Source: Bacillota bacterium
GTDB lineage: Bacteria > Bacillota > Clostridia > Christensenellales > JAEXRW01
Direction of reading: 5' to 3'
DNA length: 64,000 nt
Assembly (NCBI GenBank): GCA_023454175.1
Contig: JAEXRW010000041.1
Coordinates: forward strand, 62,001 to 126,000
This document shows, in pieces, positions 16,969 through 26,442 of this stretch. The notes under the pieces were generated by a model. The model worked only from the letters and a program-made list of their open reading frames with translations, ran no database searches and was not told where the DNA came from. A program made the translations under genes and the position numbers. Each line of letters opens with the position of its first letter. The stretch's first letter is position 1.

Positions 16969-19392
16969 CTATGTCAGCGCCTTCATTTCCTGCAGCTGTT
17001 TCGCTTCCTTTTTGTTGTTCAGCACCTTCTCGATGAATACCTTCACGATCTCGGGGTCAAACTGCGTCCCGGCGTGCTTTATCAGCTCCTGCGCCGCCAT
17101 CTCGTCCGTCAGCGCGCGCTTGTACGGCCTGTCCGTGGTCATCGCGTCGTAGGAATCCGCCACCGAGAGCACCCTGGACACAAACGGGATGTCATCCTTG
17201 CTCAGCCTGTTGGGATACCCCGTGCCGTCCATCCGCTCGTGGTGCGCCAGTACGTAGCCCGCGATGTACGCCGTCGTATTGGCGGAGCTGAGGATGCGAA
17301 AGCCGATCTCGGCATGGCGCTTCACCTCCGCCCATTCCTCGCCCGTGAGCCGGTGCGTCTTGTTGAGGATTTCCTCGCTGATGGCGATCTTGCCGATATC
17401 GTGCATCAGCCCGATCAGCCCCAGGTCGTCCACCTCGTTCTGGGAGAGTCCCAGCGCCGTACCGATGCTCCTGCACAGTTTGCTGACCCGCTCGGAGTGC
17501 AGCTTCTCCCGCTGGCTTTTTTCATGCAGCGTGGAGAGGATGGTCTCGATGGTGTTGCCTCGCATGCTCTGGCTCTCCACGGATTTGCGCCTGTACATGT
17601 AGTCTTCGGCTTTTTTGATCACGCCCGCGATCTCCTCGTCAGGGCCGGTCTTGGTCGCATACCCCAGGGATATGGAAAAGTCGATGGACTCCATCTTCAC
17701 CCTGCTCGTCAGGTATTTGATCCGTTTGAGGATCTCCTCCGCTTCCTGCGCTTTCGTCCTGGGCAGCAGCATGATGAATTCGTCCCCGCCCCACCGCGCC
17801 ACGATATCGTCCTCGCGGCAGGCCTTTTTGATGGTCTCGCCCATCCTTTTCAGCAGCCTGTCCCCGGTGGCGTGCCCGAAGGCGTCGTTGGTCAGTTTCA
17901 GCCCGTTCACGTCCCCGATGATGATGGAAAAAGGCAGGTTGCGCTTTGTATCCAGCCGTTTGAGTTCCTCTTCGAAAAACCGCCTGTTGTACAGGCCTGT
18001 CATGCTGTCATGGTACCCCAGGTAGATGATCTCTTCGCGTTTCTTCCGCTCCTCCGTCACGTCGCGTATCACCAGCACTGCGCCCTGGATCCTGCCGTTC
18101 TCGTCATGGATGGGCGCTGCGCTGTCGGCGATGGGCAGGCTGGTGCCGTCCTTCCGGGTCAGCACCGTATGGTTTGCCAGGCTCACGATCTCGCCCCGCT
18201 CCAGCGCCCGCTGGATGGGGTTCTCACAGGCGTTCCCCGTCTTCTCGTTGCGTACCTGGATGATCTCGTCGATCTCACTGCCCTGGATCTCCGCAAATGT
18301 CCAGCCTGTCAGTTCCTCGGCCATCTTGTTGATGATCGTGATGCGCCCGTTCCGGTCCGTGGCGATCACCCCGTCGCCCACTGACAGCAGGGTGACCTTG
18401 AAGCGTTCCTCGCTGGCCTTCAGGTTCCGCTCGGCCGTTGCCCTTTCCGTGATGTCGTGTATGATGGTATAAAAAAGTTTTTTACCTTGCACCTGTATCG
18501 GCCCGAAGTAAACCTCCACGTCGCGCACCTCGCCCGAAGCCAGCCGGTGCTTGCGGTGGATGGCGCTTCTGCCCTCTTCAAATCCGTCGTCCAATTCCGC
18601 ATGTACCTGTTCGGGCGGCGTCAGTGTGATATCGCTGATCTTCATCTTTTTCATGTCTTCCCGGCTCCACCCGTAGTAGGCGCAGCACGCCGGGTTCACA
18701 TCCACGATATCCAGCGTCTGCGGATCGACCAGGTTCATGACGGCCAGGTTGTTCTCAAACAGGTTCCTGTAGCGTTCCTCGCTCTCTTTGAGTTCGTATT
18801 CCGTCTGCCTGCGCCTTTGCTGGTATAGCATCAGGAAGCCGAGTAGCACGGTGACGATCGGGAATGCGATCATCACAGGCAATGTGAGTTTGGACATCGC
18901 CGTATAGGGATCGGGCAGAAGGAACATGCACAGCACCATCCCGGCATGCACCACCAGGCCGAATATGTACATTTCCAGCCAGACGTACCGCCGCTTGTGC
19001 CCCTGCTTTTTGAGCCGCCAGTAATGCCACGCCACGCCCAGGCCGCTTGAAAGCAGGATGGTCGCCACGCCCATCCACACCCCGCCAAACCCGTTGATGA
19101 ATCCTTGGGAAACCCGGAACAGGATCGCGATGCATGCGGCGATGATCGAGGGGACAGCGCCAAAGAACATCCCCGTCACGCTGAGCAGGATGGTCCTTGT
19201 ATCGAAGATGATCCCCGTATCGTATTGCAGCGGATTGGACATGATCGCGATGGCGCACAAGCCCGTCAGGATGCCCACCACTGCTTTGTATGTTTTTTTG
19301 TACTTGATCTGCCAGGCGGAGAAAAGAGTGGCCAGGATGCTCAGGGAAAGCAGCCAGGCGATGTTGTTGAGCAACCCCAGGACCATGTCCAA
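16969..19392 (-). CDS. membrane PAS-PAS-GGDEF-HD-GYP c-di-GMP enzyme
   Basis: This is a sensory enzyme that can both make and break cyclic di-GMP. Of its 807 residues, 1-195 form a 5-6 helix membrane sensor of the LytS-like 5TM type (GFGGVWMGVA, FPIVTVLLGFLML). Residues about 205-325 and 330-450 are PAS domains. Residues about 455-615 are a GGDEF domain with intact RWGGDEF (533-539) and an inhibitory I-site RxxD at 526-529. Residues about 625-800 are an HD-GYP phosphodiesterase with HDIGK (664-668) and HHERMDGTGYP (717-727). Every key residue is present, so both activities may be real, switched by the sensor. It is monocistronic, with its own terminator. Confidence 0.92.
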   Translation of the reverse strand: MDMVLGLLNNIAWLLSLSILATLFSAWQIKYKKTYKAVVGILTGLCAIAIMSNPLQYDTGIIFDTRTILLSVTGMFFGAVPSIIAACIAILFRVSQGFINGFGGVWMGVATILLSSGLGVAWHYWRLKKQGHKRRYVWLEMYIFGLVVHAGMVLCMFLLPDPYTAMSKLTLPVMIAFPIVTVLLGFLMLYQQRRRQTEYELKESEERYRNLFENNLAVMNLVDPQTLDIVDVNPACCAYYGWSREDMKKMKISDITLTPPEQVHAELDDGFEEGRSAIHRKHRLASGEVRDVEVYFGPIQVQGKKLFYTIIHDITERATAERNLKASEERFKVTLLSVGDGVIATDRNGRITIINKMAEELTGWTFAEIQGSEIDEIIQVRNEKTGNACENPIQRALERGEIVSLANHTVLTRKDGTSLPIADSAAPIHDENGRIQGAVLVIRDVTEERKKREEIIYLGYHDSMTGLYNRRFFEEELKRLDTKRNLPFSIIIGDVNGLKLTNDAFGHATGDRLLKRMGETIKKACREDDIVARWGGDEFIMLLPRTKAQEAEEILKRIKYLTSRVKMESIDFSISLGYATKTGPDEEIAGVIKKAEDYMYRRKSVESQSMRGNTIETILSTLHEKSQREKLHSERVSKLCRSIGTALGLSQNEVDDLGLIGLMHDIGKIAISEEILNKTHRLTGEEWAEVKRHAEIGFRILSSANTTAYIAGYVLAHHERMDGTGYPNRLSKDDIPFVSRVLSVADSYDAMTTDRPYKRALTDEMAAQELIKHAGTQFDPEIVKVFIEKVLNNKKEAKQLQEMKALT

Positions 19393-19560
19393 AAGCGTTC
19401 ACCCCGTAAAGTGACATTGAGATTGGATTCTTCAAAAATATTTGCAAATCGTGGCGAATCGCCCTAGACCGCCACTAAAGATGTAATAAAAATAATTATA
19501 GTCAGTATCTGCAAACAAATCAATCTGGTGATATAACATTCCGTTAACAAATTTGTTTGT

Positions 19561-19609
19561 AAAAAAATATGACCGTATAAACATCCTCATTAGGATTATT
19601 TATACGGCC
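19561..19609 (-). terminator. terminator of the amino-acid ABC operon
   Basis: On the minus strand GGCCGTATAAATAATCCT pairs with AGGATGTTTATACGGTC around AATG, followed by ATATTTTTTT. It lies 20 bp after the ATPase stop codon. Confidence 0.8.
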
Positions 19610-19628
19610 GTAAATGGAATGGTTTTAG

Positions 19629-20372
19629 CTACTTGTCATCCAGTACCCGTTTGAGGAATACGCGCGTGCGTTCCTGCTTCGGGTTGTTGAAGATCACTTC
19701 AGGGGTGTCATCCTCCACGATCACGCCCTCGTCCATGAAGACCACCCGGTCGGCCACGTCCCGCGCGAAGGCCATCTCGTGCGTCACCACCAGCATCGTC
19801 AGCCCGCTCTCGGCCAGGCTCTTCATCACCTTCAGCACCTCGCCCACCATCTCGGGGTCCAGCGCGCTGGTCGGTTCGTCAAAAAGCAGCGCGTCGGGTT
19901 CCATGGAAAGCGCCCGTGCGATGGCCACACGCTGTTTCTGCCCGCCCGAGATCTGGTGCGGCTTGGCGTCGATGAATCCCGCCATGCCCACCTGCTCCAG
20001 GTATTTCAGGGCTGTCTGCCGCGCTTCAGATGAGGATTTCTTTAATACTTTTGTCTGCCCCACCGTGCAGTTGCCCAGCACGGTCAGGTTGTTGAAGAGG
20101 TTGAACTGCTGGAAGACCATGCCCATCTTGGTCCGGTATGCAGCGCCCGACATCTTGTTTTTCAGGATGTTCTTTCCGTGGTAGATGATCTCCCCGTTCG
20201 TGGGGTATTCCAGCAGGTTGATGCAGCGCAGGAGCGTGGACTTGCCCGATCCGCTCGCGCCGATGATGCAGACCACTTCGCCCACATCCACCTTGAAGTT
20301 GATGTCCTTCAGCACTTCCACTTTGCCGAAATTCTTTTTCAGGTGCTTCACTTCAACGATCGTGTTTACCAA
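19629..20372 (-). CDS. polar amino acid ABC importer, ATP-binding subunit
   Basis: This ATPase energises uptake through the adjacent permease. The 247 residues have Walker A GASGSGKST (about 37-45), signature SGGQKQR (about 142-148), Walker B DALLFDEPTSALDP and the switch His in VVTHEMAFARDVADR. It is close to the GlnQ/ArtP family for Gln, His, Arg or cystine. The start is a TTG at 20372, with GGGAGGG at about 10 nt; the permease stop overlaps it (TTGGTAA), so translation is coupled. It is the last gene of the binding protein-permease-ATPase operon. Confidence 0.92.
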   Translation of the reverse strand: MVNTIVEVKHLKKNFGKVEVLKDINFKVDVGEVVCIIGASGSGKSTLLRCINLLEYPTNGEIIYHGKNILKNKMSGAAYRTKMGMVFQQFNLFNNLTVLGNCTVGQTKVLKKSSSEARQTALKYLEQVGMAGFIDAKPHQISGGQKQRVAIARALSMEPDALLFDEPTSALDPEMVGEVLKVMKSLAESGLTMLVVTHEMAFARDVADRVVFMDEGVIVEDDTPEVIFNNPKQERTRVFLKRVLDDK

Positions 20373-21241
20373 TTTCTCTTGTCCCTCCCGCCGAACCAGC
20401 GTTTCATGCCCCCCCGGTCCGGATCCTTTCCGCCGTTTCCGTTTAACTGCACTTTGATCTCTGCTTCCGGCACCGTCTGCGAACCATGTATGGTGAATGT
20501 CCTGGGCCCCTCCAGCTTCCGTTCGATCAGCCGCAGGATGCGGGAGACCCCGTATGTCATGATCAGGTACATCACGCTGACCACAAAGAATACTTCGAAG
20601 TATTTATAGTTGTTCGCGGCGATGGACTTTGCCACGAAAAAGAGTTCGGAGACCGATATCACGTTGAGGACCGCGGTATCCTTTATGTTGATGATGAATT
20701 CATTGCCCAGCGCGGGCATGATGTTGCGGATGGCCTGGGGGAGGATCACGTTGACCATCGTCTTGGTGTGTGTCATGCCTATCGAATGGGCCGCCTCGAA
20801 TTGCCCCTTGTCGATGGAGAGGATGCCGCCGCGCACCACTTCGGCCAGGTATGCGCCCGTATTGATGGATACGATCACGATGCCGGCCACGATGATGTCG
20901 GCGCTTGTCCCCGTCAGCGCCGCATAGCCGTAAAAGAGGACCATGGACTGTACGATCATGGGCGTCCCGCGGAATACTTCGATGTAGATGGACAGGATGA
21001 TATTGACGATCTTCACAATTATTTTTTTGAAGATCGAACTTTTGGAATCCACTGGGATCGTCCGCACGATGCCCACCAGAAGGCCGATCACAAATCCGAT
21101 GATCGTACCCGTCAGGGCCAGCAGCAGTGTGATGCCCGCGCCGTAGAGCAGGGACTGCCAGCCATTGCTGATGATCTTTGCCACAGTGTCCCAAAAGGTG
21201 GGGCCCGCAGTCGTCGTGGTGATGAGCGTTAATAGATCCAT
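20366..21241 (-). CDS. polar amino acid ABC importer, permease subunit
   Basis: This is an HAAT-family inner membrane permease. The ATG at 21241 follows GGGGAGTAAAGCA; an ATG six codons upstream lacks a site. The 291 residues contain five membrane helices, with the typical start of the first core helix (GAGITLLLALTGTIIGFVIGLL) and the EAA-type cytoplasmic loop QFEAAHSIGMTHTKTM near residue 165. The stretch EVFRGTPMIVQSMVLFYGYA is also diagnostic. A non-conserved C-terminal tail of about 50 residues (PRTFTIHGSQTVPEAEIK) is longer than usual. It is co-translated with the ATPase. Confidence 0.92.
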   Translation of the reverse strand: MDLLTLITTTTAGPTFWDTVAKIISNGWQSLLYGAGITLLLALTGTIIGFVIGLLVGIVRTIPVDSKSSIFKKIIVKIVNIILSIYIEVFRGTPMIVQSMVLFYGYAALTGTSADIIVAGIVIVSINTGAYLAEVVRGGILSIDKGQFEAAHSIGMTHTKTMVNVILPQAIRNIMPALGNEFIINIKDTAVLNVISVSELFFVAKSIAANNYKYFEVFFVVSVMYLIMTYGVSRILRLIERKLEGPRTFTIHGSQTVPEAEIKVQLNGNGGKDPDRGGMKRWFGGRDKRNW

Positions 21242-21340
21242 TGCTTTACTCCCCTGCATCGTCTCGGATGGTTATCATCGATAAGGCTTTCTGCAGATTG
21301 TCATTGTCATTATAAAGGCACGGGTATAGGTATACAAGGT

Positions 21341-21393
21341 AAAAATACAGATGTCATGCAGGAACATCTGGCAATGCCCCGCATGACATCTGT
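21341..21393 (-). terminator. stem-loop between binding-protein and permease genes
   Basis: ACAGATGTCATGC and GCATGACATCTGT pair perfectly, followed on the minus strand by ATTTTT. Such a partial terminator or RNA-stabilising stem after a binding-protein gene would give more binding protein than permease. Confidence 0.75.
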
Positions 21394-21410
21394 TGAACGA
21401 ATGAATTGCG

Positions 21411-22328
21411 TTATTTCACGAGCAGGGAGTTCTTCACAGCGTCGTCCATCATCTGCTTGCGCTGTTCGGGGGTGATGCCTGAAAGGATCTTGTTGATGGC
21501 TTCCGCGAGTTCGGGCTGGCCTTTTTTCATGCCGATGGCGACGGATACGTTGTCGTCATTGGTATCAAAGCCGCTGCCCGCAGCGAAATCGAGCATGAAA
21601 TACGTCTCGGGCGCCTTGGCCATGGCCATGAGCCCCTCGGGTTTTTCCGCCACATACCCGTCGATGACGCCGGTGGCGAGGGCTACGCGCATCGCGCCGA
21701 AGTCGTCCATGGCTGCCTTTTTATCGGCCTTTTTGATCTGCTGCAGGAAAATGTCATAATGGGTCGTCCCGAGCTGTGCCGTCAGTTTCGCGCCGGCCAG
21801 GTCGTCCAGGCTCTTGGCGCCTTCAAATTTGCCGCCTTTTTTCACGATGAGCACGATATTGCTGTTGTAGTACTTGTCCGTGAAATCGACGGATTCTTTT
21901 TTCTCCGCGGTCGGGGACATGCCCGCGATGATCAGGTCGATGACGCCCGTCTGCGCGGCGGGGACCAGGCCTGTCCATTCGATCTTGTGAATCTCGAGTT
22001 TCCTTCCCAGTCCTTCGGCGATCTTTTTGGCGATCTCGATGTCATATCCGCCTGCGAAGCCAGGAGCGGAGTCGATGGCTACCGCGCCGTTCTTCTGTTC
22101 CTGATCCGTCCAGTTAAAGGGGGCATATGCGCATTCCAGCCCTACCTTGAGCACCTTCTGCTCTGCGGGTGTGGCGCTGGGTGCTGCAGTTTCGGCCGGG
22201 GCCGTTGTTTCCGGCGCCACGGATGCCGGGGCAGTCGTGGCCGTCGGGGCCGGACTGCATGCGCCCAGGGTGGCAGCCAGGGTGAATACCAGCGTTATGG
22301 CCATTACGAGTGTAATGATCTTTTTCAC
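21411..22328 (-). CDS. polar amino acid ABC importer, substrate-binding lipoprotein
   Basis: This captures an amino acid outside the cell for the adjacent permease. It starts at GTG 22328 behind CAGGAG. Residues 1-24 are a lipoprotein signal ending ATLGAC, then a 30-residue Ala/Pro/Thr linker. The mature SBP family 3 fold includes LKVGLECAYAPFNW, GGYDIEIAKKIAEGLGRKLEIHKIEW, VDLIIAGMSPTAEKKESVDFTDKYY and TGVIDGYVAEKPEGL. The Arg that usually contacts the amino acid carboxylate in the SxTxxR motif is here MSPTAEKKE, with Lys in its place. This makes the substrate hard to guess. It is first in the operon, followed by a stem-loop. Confidence 0.9.
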   Translation of the reverse strand: MKKIITLVMAITLVFTLAATLGACSPAPTATTAPASVAPETTAPAETAAPSATPAEQKVLKVGLECAYAPFNWTDQEQKNGAVAIDSAPGFAGGYDIEIAKKIAEGLGRKLEIHKIEWTGLVPAAQTGVIDLIIAGMSPTAEKKESVDFTDKYYNSNIVLIVKKGGKFEGAKSLDDLAGAKLTAQLGTTHYDIFLQQIKKADKKAAMDDFGAMRVALATGVIDGYVAEKPEGLMAMAKAPETYFMLDFAAGSGFDTNDDNVSVAIGMKKGQPELAEAINKILSGITPEQRKQMMDDAVKNSLLVK

Positions 22329-22631
22329 GATGCATTTCTCCTGTTCAAAATTTATTGTTTATTTGTTTGAGAATAGCAGATTATGAATGGATATGCAATA
22401 TTGTGGCGTGTATAAACTTTAATATTTTAATGGGATAAACTGCTGGCATATGCATTTCTGCATACTATAAATAATCAGCGTCATTTTCAGCGCATTGTGC
22501 CGCTGATATGAATCGGTTTATGCATAATAGAAAAACCATCCTGCACAAGCCCGAAAACGGGCAAAGCGGCAGGATGGCCGTGCATATTCATCGGCTATGC
22601 AAGAAGATTCAGTCGGATGCCCGGTGATGGT
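22329..22631. other. intergenic region upstream of the amino-acid ABC operon
   Basis: There is no gene. The right part (22531-22577) is the terminator of the 22632-23516 gene. The AT-rich part at 22385-22470 must hold the operon promoter, but I see no clear -35/-10 pair. Confidence 0.5.
22531..22577 (-). terminator. terminator after the 294-residue hypothetical gene
   Basis: CCATCCTGC..GCCCG-AAAA-CGGGC..GCAGGATGG forms a two-part stem and is followed on the minus strand by TTTTTC. Confidence 0.75.
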
Positions 22632-23516
22632 TTAGTGGTATGCCCCATAAACGCTGATATTGTTGATATCGTAATGTGATCCGGTCAGGATCGAGGCGAT
22701 CTTCGCGCGGTTTTCATCCTGAACGTATGTTTTCAGCTGTTCCCCGTTTTTCAGTTCCACCGTCCATTCTGCGGTGCCTTCATACCTGCTTTGCTGCGTC
22801 CAGGCCTTCCGGATGGTGGAGAGCGGGATATAGTCGGTGATCACGCCGTATTTGGAGGTCGCCATCTTCACGCTCTGTTCCCGCAGGAGGATCAGCTCCG
22901 TATCCGTACAGACGAAAAGCGTGTTGGTGGATATGGCTTTGTTAAAGGGGAGCCGCTTGATGGGACGTACGCGGATGCCGGGCTGGTGGACCACATGCGA
23001 TGCCTCTTCCCCCTCCAGCAGGGCGCGCCGCCCGTAGTTGAGGAACTTGTAGCTGATTTTCATCAGGAAGGAGAATTTGTCTTCGCATCCGATTTGCTTT
23101 TCCTCCTTCTCCGGCGTATGCAGCCTGCGGAACCGTTTGAAAAAAGGCCTGAACAGCTCCTCCCGCACCGTGTTGAAGGTGAGCCGGTGTACGCTGGGTC
23201 TTCCGTCCGCCATGCCGCCGATCTCGATCCAGGAGTTTAAAAGGATCTGCCCGTGTTCCATCCGGTAAATGTCTTTGAGCGGGTACACGACCGGCTTCTT
23301 TCCGGCCCCGCCCTGGAAGAGGATATAGTTGTCCTGCAGCATGCACAGCAGCGCAGATGGTTCATGCCACATCCCGTTTTCGGGGATGTATACGCAGTAC
23401 GGGAAGTCGTTCTCGTAGTCGAAGGTTCCCATGAAGGTATCCTTGTATTCCCACGGCATTTCGGTGATGCTGCGGATGTGCTTTGGCCAGCCGCGCAGGG
23501 TTTCGGTGGTGGACAT
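22632..23516 (-). CDS. hypothetical protein with PH-like repeats
   Basis: The ATG at 23516 follows GGAGGGATCGCG. The 294-residue protein is soluble with no signal. Two regions look alike in style. Residues about 60-135 (NYILFQGGAGKKPVVYPLKDIYRMEHGQILLNSWIEIGG) and 185-275 (NTLFVCTDTELILLREQSVKMATSKYGVITDYIPLSTIRKA) each read as beta-strands with an aromatic/charged turn, like bacterial PH-domain proteins. I do not know the family and suggest only a possible lipid- or protein-binding role. It is monocistronic with its own terminator. Confidence 0.65.
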   Translation of the reverse strand: MSTTETLRGWPKHIRSITEMPWEYKDTFMGTFDYENDFPYCVYIPENGMWHEPSALLCMLQDNYILFQGGAGKKPVVYPLKDIYRMEHGQILLNSWIEIGGMADGRPSVHRLTFNTVREELFRPFFKRFRRLHTPEKEEKQIGCEDKFSFLMKISYKFLNYGRRALLEGEEASHVVHQPGIRVRPIKRLPFNKAISTNTLFVCTDTELILLREQSVKMATSKYGVITDYIPLSTIRKAWTQQSRYEGTAEWTVELKNGEQLKTYVQDENRAKIASILTGSHYDINNISVYGAYH

Positions 23517-23894
23517 CGCGATCCCTCCAAATTCCGTTGGATATCCTGTATTGGTATAACGTTCCAGTACAGTATAGCCGCAGCCTCCCCTGGGATGTCA
23601 ACAGGTATCTGGACTTTTTTGTCCATATCAACGGTTATTTCAGTCAGTTTTCGTTTTGATAGGTTTGATTGCAGTGGATGCGGTCAATGGGTTTGGTTTA
23701 CTGACCGCTTGCCGTTTTCTGTTATAAGATTACGCACCCGCCATTCTTATCTATTTTTAGTCCGTGCCCGCTAGGGCACTCCGCAACTATTAACTATTAA
23801 TTGTTAACTATTAACTATCTAAGTCCATGCCCCAATGGGAGGCGTGCCTCCCTATGCATTCCAATATTCTTAATTATTAATTATTAATTTTAAA
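23517..23894. repeat. intergenic region with two hairpin-plus-heptamer blocks
   Basis: There is no gene. The left part (23517-23760) is the upstream region of the 22632-23516 gene. At 23764-23819 and 23830-23897 lie two consecutive hairpin-plus-heptamer blocks that end in the malQ stop codon. Confidence 0.6.
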
Positions 23895-23897
23895 TTA
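23785..23897 (-). repeat. two heptamer arrays before and over the malQ stop codon
   Basis: On the + strand the first array (23785-23819: aactatt, aactatt, aattgtt, aactatt, aactatc) follows the GTGCCCGCTAGGGCAC hairpin. The second (about 23871-23897) follows GGGAGGC-GTGCCTCCC and contains the malQ stop (TAA, 23895-23897). Confidence 0.75.
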
Positions 23898-25382
23898 TCG
23901 TCCGTAAAGCCTCGTCATGTGACCGATCCGTTCCGCCAGTGCGTCCGTCAGCGCGCTTTCGGCCATCCGCCACTGCCAGTTCCTCCCCCCCAGCGTGGAG
24001 GGGATGTTCATGCGCGCCTCGCCCGGCAGCTCCAGGAAATCCTGCATCTGCGCCACCGCCAGGTCCGCCACGCTGGAGAGCGCCCCGCGCACCAGTCCCC
24101 AGCTGTACCCTTCCTCGCTCGTCAGCCGCAAGTATTCCTTCGCCAACTCCGCGTCTTCGGGCCTCACCGAGGTGAACCACCCGGCTCCGGTATCGTTGTC
24201 GTGCGTGCCGGTATACACCACGCAGTTCCGGTTGTAGTTGTGGGGCAGGTAATCGCTGGGTTCCCGCGAGTCGAATGCGAATTGCAGCACCTTCATCCCC
24301 GGATAGCCCGTATCATCGAGTAATCTCCGTACTTCCGGCGTGAGGAAACCCAGGTCCTCCGCGATGATGGGTACCTCCCCCATTTCCTGTCGTAACGCAT
24401 TGAAAAAGTCGATCCCCGGGCCTTGTATCCAGGTCCCGTTCTGCGCCGTCTCCTCGCCCCTCGGGATCGCATAGAATGCCTCAAACCCCCGGAAATGGTC
24501 GATGCGGATCACATCGAAGATCTCCCGCAGCGCCGCGATCCGCTGCATCCACCATTGGTAACCCGATTTTTTCAGGCTCGCCCAGTCGTAGAGCGGGTTT
24601 CCCCACAGCTGCCCCGTCGCCGAGAAATAGTCGGGCGGGCACCCCGCCACGCATACCGGGTTGCGTTCGGCGTCCAGCCAGAATATGCCGGGGTTGGCCC
24701 AGATGTCCGAGCTGTCCTGCGCCACATAGATGGGCACATCCCCGATGATCCGTATGCCCAGCGCATTCACGTATTGTTTCAGTGCGTACCATTGTTTGTA
24801 GAAGAGGTATTGTATGTATATCCAGAATTCCACGTCGTACCGTAATAGGGTTCCGAACTTTTCCCGCGCCTCCGCCGTCCCCAGCTTCGCGCCCTCGTCC
24901 GGCCACTTGTTCCAGGGCAGCATCCCTAAATGGTTCTTCAGTGCCATGAAAAGGGCGTAGTCGTGTATCCATCCCGATTTGTCCTGGAGGAACTGTCCGA
25001 CCGCCTCGGCGTCCCGCCAGGACCCGTTTTCAAACGCCTTCCGCAGCACGTTGAACCTGTTTTCATAGATCTTCCCGTAGTCCACCCGCGCCGGGTCGTC
25101 CCCCCAGTCGATGTTCGTGTAATCGTTTGGGGAGAGCAGCCCTTCTTCCGCCAGCATATCCAGGTCGATGAAGTACGGGTTGCCAGCGTAGGTGGAAAAG
25201 GACTGGTACGGAGAATTCCCGCATCCCGTGGGTCCAATGGGCAGCACCTGCCAGTACTTCTGCCCCGCCCTTTTGAGGAAATCCGCATACCTGTATGCCG
25301 CCTTACCCAGCGTCCCGATCCCGCATGCCGACGGGAGGGAACTGATATGCATCAATATGCCGCTGCTTCGCTCCATGTTCAT
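23895..25382 (-). CDS. malQ: 4-alpha-glucanotransferase (amylomaltase)
   Basis: This is a GH77 enzyme that transfers 1,4-alpha-glucan segments between maltodextrins or glycogen chains. The 495 residues match the usual length. Visible motifs include SGILMHISSLPSACGIGTLG at the start, WQVLPIGPTGCGNSPYQSFS, GDVPIYVAQDSSDIWA, VIRIDHFRGFEAFYAIP (with the nucleophile Asp), PIIAEDLGFLT (with the acid Glu) and YTGTHDNDTGAGWF. All catalytic residues are present. The ATG at 25382 overlaps the stop of the AT-rich DUF4238 gene (ATGA). No glycogen phosphorylase or other maltodextrin gene is adjacent. Confidence 0.95.
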   Translation of the reverse strand: MNMERSSGILMHISSLPSACGIGTLGKAAYRYADFLKRAGQKYWQVLPIGPTGCGNSPYQSFSTYAGNPYFIDLDMLAEEGLLSPNDYTNIDWGDDPARVDYGKIYENRFNVLRKAFENGSWRDAEAVGQFLQDKSGWIHDYALFMALKNHLGMLPWNKWPDEGAKLGTAEAREKFGTLLRYDVEFWIYIQYLFYKQWYALKQYVNALGIRIIGDVPIYVAQDSSDIWANPGIFWLDAERNPVCVAGCPPDYFSATGQLWGNPLYDWASLKKSGYQWWMQRIAALREIFDVIRIDHFRGFEAFYAIPRGEETAQNGTWIQGPGIDFFNALRQEMGEVPIIAEDLGFLTPEVRRLLDDTGYPGMKVLQFAFDSREPSDYLPHNYNRNCVVYTGTHDNDTGAGWFTSVRPEDAELAKEYLRLTSEEGYSWGLVRGALSSVADLAVAQMQDFLELPGEARMNIPSTLGGRNWQWRMAESALTDALAERIGHMTRLYGR

Positions 25383-26386
25383 TTTATATTCTCTCTTGTT
25401 AGATTTACTAAATACTGTTTGGAATTCTTAATACTATCTTCCGGGTCAATATAGATGAAATTTTTATTTGGATGGAATAGATATCTATCTGAATGCATTC
25501 CAGTCCTACTATTCAAAGAGGCTATTCCTTTCAATGAAATAATACTGGTTGTATCAACTCCTTCAAAAGTACCTGTTAAAGCTATATTGGTTGATAATGG
25601 AATAGAAATCTCAGTATTCAATAATCCAAATCCCGGTGAATATATTGATGGTGGTATCTTCTTGTTAAATACCAATCCCACAGGGTTATCAGAACAAATG
25701 AATCCACCAAACTCAGGCTTTGAAAAGTATCTATCTTTGTTTAGCCAAAGAATCCATCTTCTTTTAATAAGTAAAGGCAATATCGTTTCATATCCTTCTA
25801 ACACCATATTCATAAGAGAGCCTTGATTTAATTTTACGTAGTATTTATCATTATCAACCATATCGTTAACAATACTCTTCACATGTGTATATGAATAATG
25901 TTCACTTTCTTCTTCGGAAATGATACCTCTATCAATCATTTTTTGTTTCACTACTTCCCATCTTTCAGGAACCGCTGTAGACAGTTTCAATGCTATTTTT
26001 GAAATCTCTTCTATTGGTTTTGTGATTGTATTTATATTACTTGGCGTTCTAACAGCTAATAGCGCAATGTAATTCATTAGAATCTCGAATTTTGTTGAAT
26101 GTGTAAAACGATTAGGGAAGTATTCATTTTCTATAATAAAGTTAAAAACTTTTGCTGCTTCTGTTTCGAGTTTCGAGAATGATTTCTCATAAACATATCT
26201 ATCTTCATAATAATCGGGTTCTAGCGTATATAAATCTTTTTCAAAGGCAATGGTATTAGGTGTTTTTTTGTATTGTTTTAAATATTTCTTGTCTGTAATC
26301 CATAATTTTGAACCAGAAGAGATACCCTCCGTAAAATATGTTAAGTGAAACTTTGGTATATAATGCTGTCTAATTGGATCTGACAA
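25379..26386 (-). CDS. DUF4238 family protein, AT-rich, probably transferred
   Basis: The product is about 335 residues. TTG at 26386 is chosen because it follows AGGTGATAATA at proper spacing and begins MSDPIRQHYIPKFHL, matching the typical HHYIPQF start of DUF4238 proteins. A GTG three codons upstream overlaps the ribosome site. Family features include FHLTYFT, a Lys/Tyr-rich helical middle and FICSDNPVGL near residue 225. The role of DUF4238 is not established; members are scattered in variable genomic regions. The base composition is strikingly AT-rich compared with malQ, and the stop overlaps the malQ start by 4 bp, so the two are translationally coupled. Confidence 0.8.
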   Translation of the reverse strand: MSDPIRQHYIPKFHLTYFTEGISSGSKLWITDKKYLKQYKKTPNTIAFEKDLYTLEPDYYEDRYVYEKSFSKLETEAAKVFNFIIENEYFPNRFTHSTKFEILMNYIALLAVRTPSNINTITKPIEEISKIALKLSTAVPERWEVVKQKMIDRGIISEEESEHYSYTHVKSIVNDMVDNDKYYVKLNQGSLMNMVLEGYETILPLLIKRRWILWLNKDRYFSKPEFGGFICSDNPVGLVFNKKIPPSIYSPGFGLLNTEISIPLSTNIALTGTFEGVDTTSIISLKGIASLNSRTGMHSDRYLFHPNKNFIYIDPEDSIKNSKQYLVNLTRENIK

Positions 26387-26442
26387 TATTATCACCTAAA
26401 TGATTACTGTAAAGTGATAATACAATAATTAGATTATTCTTT

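Noticed and set aside
16963..18384. 473-residue + strand frame opposite the GGDEF gene
   Set aside because: It is the antisense shadow of a clear multi-domain protein.
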